Source: Bacteroidaceae bacterium (lineage in GTDB: Bacteria; Bacteroidota; Bacteroidia; Bacteroidales; Bacteroidaceae). From it: a stretch of DNA of 64,000 nt. The notes beneath the pieces are model-generated. The model was not told the origin of the DNA and searched no databases. It saw only the letters and a list, made by a program, of their open reading frames with translations. Both the position numbers and the translations under genes were made by a program. The stretch is from assembly GCA_902362375.1 (NCBI GenBank), contig CABIVS010000003.1, positions 161,541 through 225,540 on the forward strand. Reading direction: 5' to 3'. This document shows, piece after piece, positions 1-9,632 of the stretch (positions are counted from its first letter, which is position 1; each line of letters opens with the position of its first letter).

Positions 1-591
1 AACATTCCCTTTACGGATGAACTGAAACGTTTGGCCTTGAGCACACGTGCTGTTTGCTTCGGTTCGCTGGCTCAACGTAATGACGTGAGCCGTGCCACTA
101 TCAATCGCTTTCTGGATACGATGCCCGATATAGACGGACAGCTCAAGATATTTGATATCAATCTCCGCCAGGATTTCTACTCAAAAGAGGTATTGCGTGA
201 ATCGTTCCGCCGCTGCAACGTCCTGAAGATAAACGACGAAGAACTGGTGACTATCAGCCGTATGTTTGGTTATCCCGGTATCGATTTGCAGGATAAATGC
301 TGGATTCTGTTGGCAAAATACAACCTGAAGATGCTGATTCTCACTTGTGGAATCAATGGCAGCTATGTGTTCACTCCGGGCGTTGTCTCTTTCCAGGAGA
401 CGCCCAAAGTACCGGTTGCCGACACAGTGGGTGCAGGCGATTCTTTTACGGCTGCTTTCTGTGCTTCCATTCTCAATGGAAAACCGGTGCCCGAAGCGCA
501 TAAACTGGCTGTCGAGGTTTCTGCTTATGTCTGCACACAGAGCGGTGCGATGCCCGAACTTCCGCAGGTTTTGAAAGATAGACTGATGTAA
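1..591 (+). CDS. PfkB-family carbohydrate kinase, C-terminal part (probable fructokinase)
   Basis: The reading frame is open from base 1, so the gene begins outside the window; 196 codons remain of a family that usually has about 300 residues. The kinase signature VADTVGAGDSFTAAF is present near fragment residues 139-153, with the aspartate of GAGD serving as the expected catalytic base. PfkB kinases phosphorylate sugars in the cytoplasm. The substrate cannot be read from the fragment. Fructose is inferred because a hybrid two-component regulator with a sugar-binding-protein sensor lies two genes downstream, and I recall a fructokinase and a fructose-sensing regulator lying close together in B. 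thetaiotaomicron. Family certain, substrate moderately likely. Confidence 0.85.
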   Translation, partial: NIPFTDELKRLALSTRAVCFGSLAQRNDVSRATINRFLDTMPDIDGQLKIFDINLRQDFYSKEVLRESFRRCNVLKINDEELVTISRMFGYPGIDLQDKCWILLAKYNLKMLILTCGINGSYVFTPGVVSFQETPKVPVADTVGAGDSFTAAFCASILNGKPVPEAHKLAVEVSAYVCTQSGAMPELPQVLKDRLM

Positions 592-678
592 TTCTTTTAT
601 TGATAGTAAGCATAGAGGTATATTTCATTTCGTGGGGGTGTACCTCTTGTTTTTTGTACGTACGAAAGATACAGGCAT

Positions 679-741
679 AAAAAAAGGAGCAACGCCTTGC
701 TCCAACCTTTGTTAACCTTAAATCTAATACTATGAAAAACA
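679..741 (-). ncRNA. candidate small RNA with own promoter and terminator
   Basis: On the minus strand a complete Bacteroides promoter (747-777) is followed after about 60 nt by a perfect 7-bp hairpin, GGAGCAA pairing with TTGCTCC (686-703), and seven T residues on that strand (685-679). Promoter, short transcript and intrinsic terminator together fit a roughly 60-nt RNA starting near 740-742. No protein gene lies downstream on this strand inside the window. The same stretch read on the plus strand has a 24-codon ORF (732-806), which I regard as incidental. I recall similar sequences recurring in Bacteroides intergenic regions, which would fit a paralogous small-RNA family, but that is memory and not a search. 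Confidence 0.5.
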
Positions 742-746
742 CATTG

Positions 747-777
747 CAAAGATACGGACTTCTGTCAACTTTGCAAA
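747..777 (-). promoter_or_regulatory. Bacteroides-type promoter for the candidate small RNA
   Basis: Minus strand -7 box TATCTTTG (747-754) and -33 box TTTG (774-777) are separated by 19 nt, matching the primary Bacteroides sigma consensus exactly. The predicted transcription start is near 741. Confidence 0.6.
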
Positions 778-946
778 TAATCCAAATAAAAAGAGATGTT
801 TTATAACATCAATTAAGTGTTTGTATCACGCTTTATACGTTTGTTAATGGTTTCCTGGGTAAGTATGGGGACTATTTTTACTTTTTTTCAGAGGATAAGA
901 TTGCGAATAATCGGGTGATTTATAGCATACTCACAGTTTTATTTTC

Positions 947-954
947 TATTTTTG
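947..954 (+). promoter_or_regulatory. -7 box upstream of the macroglobulin-like gene
   Basis: TATTTTTG matches TAnnTTTG and lies 28 nt before the ATG at 983. I see no good -33 TTTG at the usual spacing, so this is tentative. The rest of the 592-982 gap holds the small-RNA candidate and otherwise AT-rich sequence. Confidence 0.35.
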
Positions 955-982
955 TTCTCAATCTATCTATTTATCGAATACC

Positions 983-3900
983 ATGAACACAATGCTATGC
1001 CAGCTAAAGAGCCTGTTGTTATTGGGAGTCCTGCTTTTTGCCAATGGAGCATTCGGACAACCGATGCTCTGGGACGATGCCTCTTCCGAAACGATCGTTT
1101 TCGAACTGACCAACAAAGAGGCCTTGAAACTTCTCAAAGGCAAACTCCGACAGAAACAGTGGAAAAAAATACAGCAGACTCCTTTTGCCCGTTTCACGGA
1201 AACTTGGAACAACCCTCCGGTCAAAGGGCATTTTCTGCTGGCTGATGTAGAGCGGAACGAAGTTCATTACCGTTATGCTCCGGTGATTCCTTTTCATGTT
1301 TTCCTTTTCAAGGAGTATGGTGTACTTACCTTGCAGGTGGTTGATGCCGGGGGAACAATCAGGAAAGATGCCAAAGTGCGGGTAGGCAGCAAGGTTGTTT
1401 ATTACGATGAAGACAGTCAGACATATACTGACGATAACTGGTCCCAGAAAGAACAGCACATTTTGACGGTTGAAGTGGATAAGTTTCGTGCGGTATTCGA
1501 TTTGAGGAAACACCTTGTACCACCCTGGTATAAAAATGATTATGACCGGCAAGATGCACCGGAGTTTTATAGTTACCTGATTACTGACAAGAATAAATAC
1601 AGACCGGGCGAAACTGTCCGTTTCAAGTCTTATGCTCTCTCCGAACATAAACGCCCTTTGAAACAGGAACTTTCATTGTGGATGCGTGTCGGTTCTTCCT
1701 GGCGTGACTATAAGAAGATAATGTCCGTCGTCCCTTACCATCCGGGAGGCTTCGCCGGAGAATTCCTGTTGGCGGATTCATTGAATCTGAAGCTCGATCA
1801 GAGATATACTGTACAGCTTCGCGATAAGCGGGGACGCATCGTAGCCTCCACCAATTTCAAATATGAAGACTACGAACTGAACGGAAACAAGTTGTTGGTG
1901 AAGCTGGCTTCGAATGTGCAATATGCACCGCAGAGTAACCGCATGGATATCAGTGCAACGGATGCCAACGGACTTCCTTTGCGGGAGGTGAATGTAGAAG
2001 TGACTGTGGGCAGACAGCAGGTACTGAAGTCGTATGCGCAGATACTTTCTTTGCCCGATACACTGATGTCCGTGCAGGCGGAACTGGATGCTTCCGGGAA
2101 AGCCTCGGTAGATATTCCTGCTCGGATATTCGGAGCTTCCGATTGCTTCTATGCAGTGAATGTAGTTTTGCTTACGGCAGACAATAACCGTTTGGAGCAG
2201 CAGAGCAAAGCGACTTTCTACTATTCGTGCTATGATATGCAGTGCACTACGCAGGCGGATACCATTTGCTTTTCATTCTTCGACTTGGGAGTGGAGCGTC
2301 CTGTGGCAGCCGAACTGACCTATGGTGAAAAGAAAGAAGTGAAGAAAGTGCGTTTGCCCTATCGCGAACCGTTCAATCAGGCAGTGACGGACTATCGTTT
2401 CAAAATACCGGAAACAGGATATGAAACGACGATTGCTTCCGCCGCACTTGACTCCAAACTGGAACTGAATGGCGGCATAGAAAAAGATTCGTTCTGTGTC
2501 TCCCTTTCCAATCCTTTGCAGCTGGAGCTTTCCTGGTATGTGTATCAAGGCAACCGCCTGTTGCAGAAAGGTTCGGGAAAAGAGATGGAACACAAATCCG
2601 GAGAGATCGATCCCTCTTCCGTCTATTACGTAGAAGTATTTTATTTCATGGGGAATAAGGAATGTATGTTGAAACGCTCGTACACTTCACCCTCCGAACG
2701 GCTGGTGATTGAATCTGATTTGCCGGAACGAGTGTATCCCGGTCAGAAAGTGAAAACAAAACTGAACGTGACCAATATACAAGGGCGTCCGGTATCCAAC
2801 GTCGATCTGACAGCTTTTGCGGTCAACACGCAGCTGGATTATCACGTACCTGATTTACCCTATTACGGGAGTGCACCCCGTCCACGCGAGCAACGTGCTT
2901 CCTACTCAATGAAGCAAAAAGAGTATCTGCATACGGCCACATTGGATTATCAGCATTGGAACCAGTTGCTTCATTTGGATAAGTTGCCTTATTATCAGTT
3001 TGCTTATCCTGCGGGAAAGCTGTTCCGTCAGACGGTTGACACACCGGATGGAACCACCCAGTTTGCTCCTTATGTGATGCTGAACGGACGAGCGGTGAAT
3101 ATCTATGTGATTGAGCAGAACGATGTTCCCTGCTATTTTTCGTGGACGGAACAGCCCAAGCAGTATTCTTTTCCTGTATTGCATCCTTCGGGAAAGCAGA
3201 AGATAACGTTGCGAATGCACGACAGGGCTTTCATCATTGATTCTCTGGCTTTCGACCGAGGCAAGAAAACGATTTTGAGTTTCGATATGAATCAGTTGCC
3301 GCAAGGAGTGGAAGTAGTCTGGTTGCGGCAGAAGAAAGGGAAATATGATGAGTATAAATTTACTTCGGAAGAGAAGAAGCGTTATGAACGGTATCTTTGC
3401 CGTCTTCCGGTGATGGATGGGGCGGTATATACTTCGCTCGAACATAATGGAAAGCAGTTTCCGGTTTCACTCATGGAGCTGTCGCGCTACAAGAAAAAGA
3501 TATTGGCAGGTCCTGTGGAGCCGGGACCTTGGAAATATATGAATGGTGTGTTGTATCGGCATGAGGGAGGTTTCTCTTATGAATTCGAGGGCAATGTGGT
3601 TTATAAATATAAGGATGAGGAACTGTGTCCGGCTTATTTGAATTTTTCGTCTGTGGCAAAGATTCCGACTTTGAATGATTACCACTTATCGCCGGAAAGA
3701 TTCCGTAGTCTGGTGGCAGAACTTCGCAAGGGGAAGAGTTGGCATCCTACCCGGATTTATTTCTCCCTACCGGATAAGACGCTGAATTTCCGGCTTCCGG
3801 AAGAAAAAGATTCTACCGGAGTGGCTAATTTGCTCTTTAAAGACTGCACTACCGGAGAACTGGTTTATCCGGATACCTTGGTGCAGATGAACAGGATATA

Positions 3901-6565
3901 CTCCAAATTTCCTGCCGGAACGTATGATGCGATTTTACTTTATAACAATGGAAAGTATCTGAAACAGGATGCTCTGAAGATACAATCATATACCTATCTG
4001 GATGTAGATATGGAGTCTCTGCCTCTACATGAACGTGATTCGTTGTCATCTGGGTGGCTCTTGCTGGGAAGAGGAATTGGCAGGATCGGTACAAACTTTC
4101 TTGGTCACAGGGAAATGAGGATCAGGCAGTATGTACGCAATTATGGCGGTAAAGTCTCCGGTTATGTGACGGATGCTACCGGAGAGCCTTTAATCGGGTG
4201 TAGCGTGGTGGTGAAAGGAACGACGGAGGGAACGATCACCGACATGGACGGATATTTTGAAATGGATTGTGACAGGGGAGGGGAGCAGCTCTTGTTTAGC
4301 TATGTCGGCTTTAAACAGCAGGAGATGAGAGCAACTCCCAGAGCCAATCTGTTGGTTACTTTGGAAGAAAATAGTCAGACGCTGGAGGAAGTGGTCGTTG
4401 TAGGATACGGCACGCGTTCAAGATATTCGTTGACGGGATCCGTTGCCGGACTAATGACTGGTTCTTCTTCTGCTGCTGCAACCGCACCTTTGGAGAAATT
4501 GGAGGAGCAGGATCGGGAAGCGAAAGAAGAAGCGGATAACGAACAGTTGTATAATGAACTTATGCAATTGAACGGCTTGCGTCGGAATTTTTCGGATGTG
4601 GCTTTCTGGCAACCTCGTTTGTTTACGGATAAAACCGGAACGGTACAGTTTGAAACAACTTTCCCTGATAACGTAACGAAATGGGAGACTGTCGTTTATG
4701 GTATGAACCGTCGTTTGCAGACGGGTACTTTCCGACGTTCCGTCCGCTCTTACAAACCGTTGATGGCGGAGTTGAAAACTCCCCGCTTCTTGGTGGAGGG
4801 GGATCAGAGTACGGTGGTCGGGACTATCCGCAATTATCTGGATGGGCAGCACATAGCCGGAAAAACACAGTTCTGCGTCGGAACGGATACATTGAAACGG
4901 CAGGAAGTGGGTCTCACGGAGGGATTTCATGAAACAGTGCCGATGCAGGCAGCACATGCCGATAGCGTGACCATCAGCTATCTTTTCACTCGCGATGATG
5001 GGTATCAGGATGGAGAGGAATATACGATTCCGATACTACCACAGGGAACTGAATTGGCACAGGGCACATTGGGGATTCTGTCCGATGCAAAGACGGTCAA
5101 AGTGCAATCCGGCGAGGATGAAGAAGTGATAGTGAGTATCACCGATAATCAGTTGGATATCTATAAAGAATCGGTGAATTATCTGACAGGATACAAATAT
5201 TTGTGCAATGAGCAGCTGGCATCCAAGTTGATCGGTCTGCTGGCTTACCAACAGTATATGCAGAGTAAGGGGGAAAAGGTGAAAGTAGACAAAGCGATCC
5301 GATCTATTATCCATCGACTGACGAATCATCAGAACAAACATCAGTTATGGTCGTGGTGGGGGAACTCTGAAAATACTTCTTTCTGGATGTCTGCGCATAT
5401 CCTGCGGGCTTTGAAGATGGCGCAAGATGCAGGTTATCCTGTGGAGTTGAATCTGAATGGTTTGAAAGTGGAGTATGCTCATACGAGTCCTTATCGAGGA
5501 ATGAAACTGGAAGATATAGAAATAGTTCATGCTCTTCATGAGTGGAAAGTGGAGGCGGATTATTCTTCGGCAGTCAGATTATTGGAACCTTTCGTCCGGC
5601 AACTGGAACAGAAAGAAGACTCATTGGCTGGCAGAAACAAGTATTATCGTCCTCTTTCCTACCTGAAAGAGAAACTGCTTCTCTGGGAAATCAAGCAACA
5701 GGTGGATTCGGTGAATGTGGGTGATAGTGTACGTCCTTATCTGAAAAAGGATCTGCTCGGAGGTGTTTACTGTGACGACGGACGGCGTACTTATTATTGG
5801 GAGGGAAATCAGCTGATAAATACATTGATAGCCTATCGGATTATTAAAAATGACCCTTCCCTGTGTAAGTTGAAAGAAAATATGCAGTTGTATATTCTGC
5901 GGACTAAGGAGCGCGGATGGAATACGTACCAGGCTTCTTCGGCTGTGGCAACTGTTCTGACCGATTTGCTGGCAGATTCCGGAGGGATGTCAGGAATATC
6001 GGTATCTGTGAGCGGTAAGGATCACCAACGGATTACGGATTTTCCTTACCATACCCGGCTGACAGCAGGCGACAGTCTGCTTATTTCAAAAACGGGAAAA
6101 GAGCCTTTATTGTATAGTGTCTATTCAATGAAGCGTGTGATGAATGCTCGTCAGAGTGATGCTTTCAAGGTGGAGGCGACTTTGGACAAAGATTCTTTGG
6201 TGGCGGGTGTACCTGTTACATTGACAGTTACCTTGCAGGTGAAACAGGAGGGTGCGCAATATGTGATGCTTGAAGTTTCTGTTCCGGCAGGTTGTAGTTA
6301 TGCCTCAAAACCTGTTAATTTCTCCCGTTCTGAAGTGTATCGTGAGTATTTTAAAGAGAAAACTGTTATCTTTAGCGAAAAATTACCGGTAGGTACTTAT
6401 CAGTTTACGGTTCCTTTGCTTCCACGTTTTACTGGAAAATACACACTGAACCCTGTGAAAGTGGAACTGATGTATTTCCCGGTGGTGAATGCAAATAATG
6501 CGGGGAGAGAAATTTGGATTACAGAAAGAAATACAAAAGATATACGAAAGAAAGAGAATGATTGA
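983..6565 (+). CDS. alpha-2-macroglobulin-like protein with embedded SusC-type domain
   Basis: An 1860-residue secreted protein. An N-terminal Sec signal peptide (about residues 1-25, ending FGQ, no lipobox cysteine) is followed by macroglobulin MG modules; YLITDKNKYRPGETV is typical of MG2. Near residues 1056-1130 sits a carboxypeptidase-regulatory-like fold (GKVSGYVTDATGEPLIG) followed at 1134-1144 by LEEVVVVGYGT, the TonB-box-like signature of SusC proteins. The macroglobulin core then resumes (NVTKWETVVYGM). CNEQ at 1408-1411 keeps the C-x-E-Q thioester pattern. Bacterial relatives are thought to trap proteases in the periplasm. The stop lies 4 nt before the chosen start of the regulator gene downstream, so the two are probably cotranscribed. 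The start was taken at the first ATG; ATG at 992 is possible. Confidence 0.85.
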   Translation: MNTMLCQLKSLLLLGVLLFANGAFGQPMLWDDASSETIVFELTNKEALKLLKGKLRQKQWKKIQQTPFARFTETWNNPPVKGHFLLADVERNEVHYRYAPVIPFHVFLFKEYGVLTLQVVDAGGTIRKDAKVRVGSKVVYYDEDSQTYTDDNWSQKEQHILTVEVDKFRAVFDLRKHLVPPWYKNDYDRQDAPEFYSYLITDKNKYRPGETVRFKSYALSEHKRPLKQELSLWMRVGSSWRDYKKIMSVVPYHPGGFAGEFLLADSLNLKLDQRYTVQLRDKRGRIVASTNFKYEDYELNGNKLLVKLASNVQYAPQSNRMDISATDANGLPLREVNVEVTVGRQQVLKSYAQILSLPDTLMSVQAELDASGKASVDIPARIFGASDCFYAVNVVLLTADNNRLEQQSKATFYYSCYDMQCTTQADTICFSFFDLGVERPVAAELTYGEKKEVKKVRLPYREPFNQAVTDYRFKIPETGYETTIASAALDSKLELNGGIEKDSFCVSLSNPLQLELSWYVYQGNRLLQKGSGKEMEHKSGEIDPSSVYYVEVFYFMGNKECMLKRSYTSPSERLVIESDLPERVYPGQKVKTKLNVTNIQGRPVSNVDLTAFAVNTQLDYHVPDLPYYGSAPRPREQRASYSMKQKEYLHTATLDYQHWNQLLHLDKLPYYQFAYPAGKLFRQTVDTPDGTTQFAPYVMLNGRAVNIYVIEQNDVPCYFSWTEQPKQYSFPVLHPSGKQKITLRMHDRAFIIDSLAFDRGKKTILSFDMNQLPQGVEVVWLRQKKGKYDEYKFTSEEKKRYERYLCRLPVMDGAVYTSLEHNGKQFPVSLMELSRYKKKILAGPVEPGPWKYMNGVLYRHEGGFSYEFEGNVVYKYKDEELCPAYLNFSSVAKIPTLNDYHLSPERFRSLVAELRKGKSWHPTRIYFSLPDKTLNFRLPEEKDSTGVANLLFKDCTTGELVYPDTLVQMNRIYSKFPAGTYDAILLYNNGKYLKQDALKIQSYTYLDVDMESLPLHERDSLSSGWLLLGRGIGRIGTNFLGHREMRIRQYVRNYGGKVSGYVTDATGEPLIGCSVVVKGTTEGTITDMDGYFEMDCDRGGEQLLFSYVGFKQQEMRATPRANLLVTLEENSQTLEEVVVVGYGTRSRYSLTGSVAGLMTGSSSAAATAPLEKLEEQDREAKEEADNEQLYNELMQLNGLRRNFSDVAFWQPRLFTDKTGTVQFETTFPDNVTKWETVVYGMNRRLQTGTFRRSVRSYKPLMAELKTPRFLVEGDQSTVVGTIRNYLDGQHIAGKTQFCVGTDTLKRQEVGLTEGFHETVPMQAAHADSVTISYLFTRDDGYQDGEEYTIPILPQGTELAQGTLGILSDAKTVKVQSGEDEEVIVSITDNQLDIYKESVNYLTGYKYLCNEQLASKLIGLLAYQQYMQSKGEKVKVDKAIRSIIHRLTNHQNKHQLWSWWGNSENTSFWMSAHILRALKMAQDAGYPVELNLNGLKVEYAHTSPYRGMKLEDIEIVHALHEWKVEADYSSAVRLLEPFVRQLEQKEDSLAGRNKYYRPLSYLKEKLLLWEIKQQVDSVNVGDSVRPYLKKDLLGGVYCDDGRRTYYWEGNQLINTLIAYRIIKNDPSLCKLKENMQLYILRTKERGWNTYQASSAVATVLTDLLADSGGMSGISVSVSGKDHQRITDFPYHTRLTAGDSLLISKTGKEPLLYSVYSMKRVMNARQSDAFKVEATLDKDSLVAGVPVTLTVTLQVKQEGAQYVMLEVSVPAGCSYASKPVNFSRSEVYREYFKEKTVIFSEKLPVGTYQFTVPLLPRFTGKYTLNPVKVELMYFPVVNANNAGREIWITERNTKDIRKKEND

Positions 6566-6569
6566 AGCG

Positions 6570-9440
6570 ATGAAATATACGAAGTGGATAACAGTCTTGT
6601 TTTGTCTTTTGGGCTTGGCGGCCTGTCGGCAGGATGCGCCTCGTTTCCGTATTGGGGTGGCCCAATGTAGCGATGACTCTTGGCGGCACAAGATGAATGA
6701 TGAGATTCTTCGTGAAGCGATGTTTTATGATGGAGTATCGGTTGAAATCCGCTCGGCGGCGGATGATAACCGTAAGCAGGCGGAAGATGTTCATTATTTT
6801 ATAGATAAAGGAGTTGATTTACTGATAATTTCCGCCAATGAAGCGGCTCCCATGACTCCAATTGTGGAGGAGGCCTATCAGAAAGGAATACCCGTCATTC
6901 TTGTAGACCGGAAGATACTTTCTGATAAATATACTGCCTATATCGGTGCCGATAATTATGAAATAGGTCGTGCGGTAGGAAATTATATCGCATCAAGTCT
7001 GAAAGGGAAAGGGAATGTAGTGGAGCTTACCGGACTGGGTGGTTCCACCCCTGCCATGGAACGCCATCAGGGATTTATGGCCGCTATCAGCAATTATCCG
7101 GATATCAAACTGATTGATAAAGCGGATGCTGCTTGGGAACGTGAACCGGCAGAAGTGGAAATGGATAGTATGCTTCGCCGTCATCCGAAGATTGATGCGG
7201 TGTATGCACATAACGACCGTATCGCTCCGGGAGCCTATCAGGCTGCGAAGAAAGCCGGACGTGAAAAAGAAATGATTTTTGTTGGCATTGATGCACTGCC
7301 CGGCAAAGGAAATGGGCTTGAATTGGTGCTTGACAATGTGCTGGATGCAACTTTTATTTATCCGACTAATGGGGACAAAGTGATGCAACTGGCTATGAAT
7401 ATTCTTGAGAAGAAGCCTTATCCTCGCGAAACGGTCATGAATACTGCCGTTGTAGACCGCACGAACGCGCACGTTATGCAACTTCAGACTACCCATATCT
7501 CGGAACTGGATCAGAAGATTGAAACATTGAACGGACGTATCGGTGGGTATCTGTCGCGTGTAGCTACGCAGCAGGTCGTGATGTATGGCGGCTTGGTTAT
7601 TCTTTTATTAGTAGCGGGATTGTTGTTGGTAGTTTATAAATCCCTCCGTTCCAAGAATCGCCTGAATAAAGAGTTGTCCGAACAGAAGAAACAAGTAGAG
7701 CAACAACGCGATAAACTCGAAGAGCAGCGGGATATTCTTGAAGAACAGCGGGACAAACTTGAGGAACAGCGGGATCAGCTTATCCAGCTTTCTCACCAAC
7801 TGGAAGAAGCGACTCATGCCAAGCTGGTTTTCTTCACAAATATATCTCACGATTTTCGTACTCCACTGACATTAGTTGCCGACCCGGTAGAGCATTTACT
7901 GGCTGATTCGTCTTTGAATGAAGACCAGCGACGAATGTTATTGTTAGTTCAGCGAAACGTGAATATCCTCTTGCGTCTTGTCAATCAGATTCTGGATTTT
8001 CGTAAGTATGAGAATGGAAAAATGGAATATACTCCTATTTCGTTAGACATTCTTTCTTCTTTTGAGGGATGGAACGAATCTTTCATGGCTGCAGCCCGGA
8101 AGAAACATATTCATTTCTCATTCGATTATATGCCGGATACGGATTACCGCACGTTGGCAGATGCAGAGAAATTGGAACGCATCTATTTCAACCTCCTTTC
8201 CAACGCTTTCAAATTTACTCCGGAAAACGGAAAAGTAACTGTACGCTTATCTTCCCTGACTAAAGACGATCATTGCTGGATTCGCTTTACCGTTGCCAAT
8301 ACCGGTTCAATGATTTCTGCGGAGCATATCCGGAATATTTTCGACCGTTTTTATAAGATAGATATGCACCATGCCGGTTCGGGTATTGGACTGGCATTGG
8401 TAAAGGCTTTTGTGGAATTGCATAAAGGTACCATCACGGTGGAAAGTGATGAAAAGCAAGGAACTATCTTTACCGTTGATTTGCCTGTACAGACTTGCGA
8501 GACTGTTGTTTCTGAAAACTCTCCGGCATTCTCTGTGCCTGCTACTTCTGTAACCTCCACCGATGCTGCAACCTCTGTCGTTGCTGGGGCTCCCGTAACT
8601 CCTGCAACTTCCGGTTATTCCGGTTCTTCGAGCTTGAATGATGCTTTAACTTACGAAGAAGAGGAATTGGAAAAAAGCTACGACTCTTCCAAACCTTGCG
8701 TTCTGATTATTGATGATAACGCTGATATTCGCTTATATGTGCACGGATTGCTCCATACCGATTATACTGTTATAGAAGCTGCAGACGGCTCGGAAGGTAT
8801 TCGTAAAGCTATGAAATATGTCCCGGACTTGATTATCTCCGACGTAATGATGCCCGGAATAGATGGAATTGAATGTTGTCGTCGCTTGAAAAGCGAATTG
8901 CAAACGTGTCATATCCCTGTCATTCTGTTGACAGCCTGTTCTCTGGACGAACAACGGATTCAAGGATATGATGGTGGAGCAGACTCCTATATATCCAAAC
9001 CTTTCAGTTCGCAATTACTGGTGGCACGTGTCCGCAACCTGATAGACTCACATCGTCGTCTGAAACAATTCTTTGGTGACGGGCAGACATTGGCCAAAGA
9101 AGATGTCTGCGATATGGACAAAGACTTTGTGGAGAAATTCAAGGCTTTGATTGAGGCTAAGATGGGAGACTCTAATCTGAATGTGGAAGACTTGGGCAAA
9201 GATATGGGATTAAGCCGTGTGCAACTCTATCGCAAAATCAAATCCCTGACTAATTATTCTCCGAATGAATTGCTTCGCATCGCCCGTTTGAAAAAAGCAG
9301 CTTCTTTGCTTGCTTCCTCGGATATGACAGTGGCGGAGATTGGTTATGAGGTTGGTTTCAGTTCTCCCTCTTATTTTACCAAATGTTATCGGGAACAGTT
9401 TGGAGAAAGCCCGACGGATCTGTTGAAGCGGAAAGGATAG
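6570..9440 (+). CDS. hybrid two-component system with periplasmic sugar-binding sensor
   Basis: 956 residues in one chain: signal segment ending in the lipobox-like LLGLAAC (Cys19), a ribose-binding-protein-like sensor (about 28-320), a membrane helix (336-360), a coiled coil of repeated EEQRD units (about 370-410), a HisKA box with SHDFRTPL (His427), an ATPase domain (NLLSNAFKFTPENG, GSGIGLALV), a Ser/Thr-rich linker, a receiver (phospho-acceptor Asp758 in SDVMMPG) and a C-terminal AraC-type DNA-binding domain. Such regulators control polysaccharide-use genes. This architecture is that of the fructose-binding BT1754-type regulator as I recall it, and a sugar kinase lies nearby, so fructose is the likely ligand (inference). 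ATG 6558, overlapping the preceding stop, is an alternative start. Confidence 0.92.
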   Translation: MKYTKWITVLFCLLGLAACRQDAPRFRIGVAQCSDDSWRHKMNDEILREAMFYDGVSVEIRSAADDNRKQAEDVHYFIDKGVDLLIISANEAAPMTPIVEEAYQKGIPVILVDRKILSDKYTAYIGADNYEIGRAVGNYIASSLKGKGNVVELTGLGGSTPAMERHQGFMAAISNYPDIKLIDKADAAWEREPAEVEMDSMLRRHPKIDAVYAHNDRIAPGAYQAAKKAGREKEMIFVGIDALPGKGNGLELVLDNVLDATFIYPTNGDKVMQLAMNILEKKPYPRETVMNTAVVDRTNAHVMQLQTTHISELDQKIETLNGRIGGYLSRVATQQVVMYGGLVILLLVAGLLLVVYKSLRSKNRLNKELSEQKKQVEQQRDKLEEQRDILEEQRDKLEEQRDQLIQLSHQLEEATHAKLVFFTNISHDFRTPLTLVADPVEHLLADSSLNEDQRRMLLLVQRNVNILLRLVNQILDFRKYENGKMEYTPISLDILSSFEGWNESFMAAARKKHIHFSFDYMPDTDYRTLADAEKLERIYFNLLSNAFKFTPENGKVTVRLSSLTKDDHCWIRFTVANTGSMISAEHIRNIFDRFYKIDMHHAGSGIGLALVKAFVELHKGTITVESDEKQGTIFTVDLPVQTCETVVSENSPAFSVPATSVTSTDAATSVVAGAPVTPATSGYSGSSSLNDALTYEEEELEKSYDSSKPCVLIIDDNADIRLYVHGLLHTDYTVIEAADGSEGIRKAMKYVPDLIISDVMMPGIDGIECCRRLKSELQTCHIPVILLTACSLDEQRIQGYDGGADSYISKPFSSQLLVARVRNLIDSHRRLKQFFGDGQTLAKEDVCDMDKDFVEKFKALIEAKMGDSNLNVEDLGKDMGLSRVQLYRKIKSLTNYSPNELLRIARLKKAASLLASSDMTVAEIGYEVGFSSPSYFTKCYREQFGESPTDLLKRKG

Positions 9441-9472
9441 CATTTATTTCTTTGATTGAGGTATAGTAAAAG

Positions 9473-9522
9473 TGTATGTACTATGTTTTAGGCGTGAATT
9501 GCGCAAACCTGACGTACATACA
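9473..9522 (+). terminator. weak inverted repeat after the regulator gene
   Basis: TGTATGTAC (9473-9481) can pair with GTACATACA (9514-9522) across a 32-nt loop, 33 nt after the regulator stop codon. There is no T-run, so termination is only a possibility. I see nothing else in the 192-nt gap. Confidence 0.25.
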
Positions 9523-9632
9523 TATAGAAGAAACGGCTAAGGTTGGGGTGTTTATGACTGTAGAGGCGATATTATTTGCAGATTCTTTTCTTTTTTATTT
9601 AGTTTTGGGAGTGAATAAGTAAAGTTCAGGTG

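Noticed and set aside
732..806. A 24-codon leader peptide (MKNTLQRYGL...) before the macroglobulin gene
   Set aside because: The minus-strand promoter and terminator explain this sequence better, and the ORF ends 176 nt before the next start codon.
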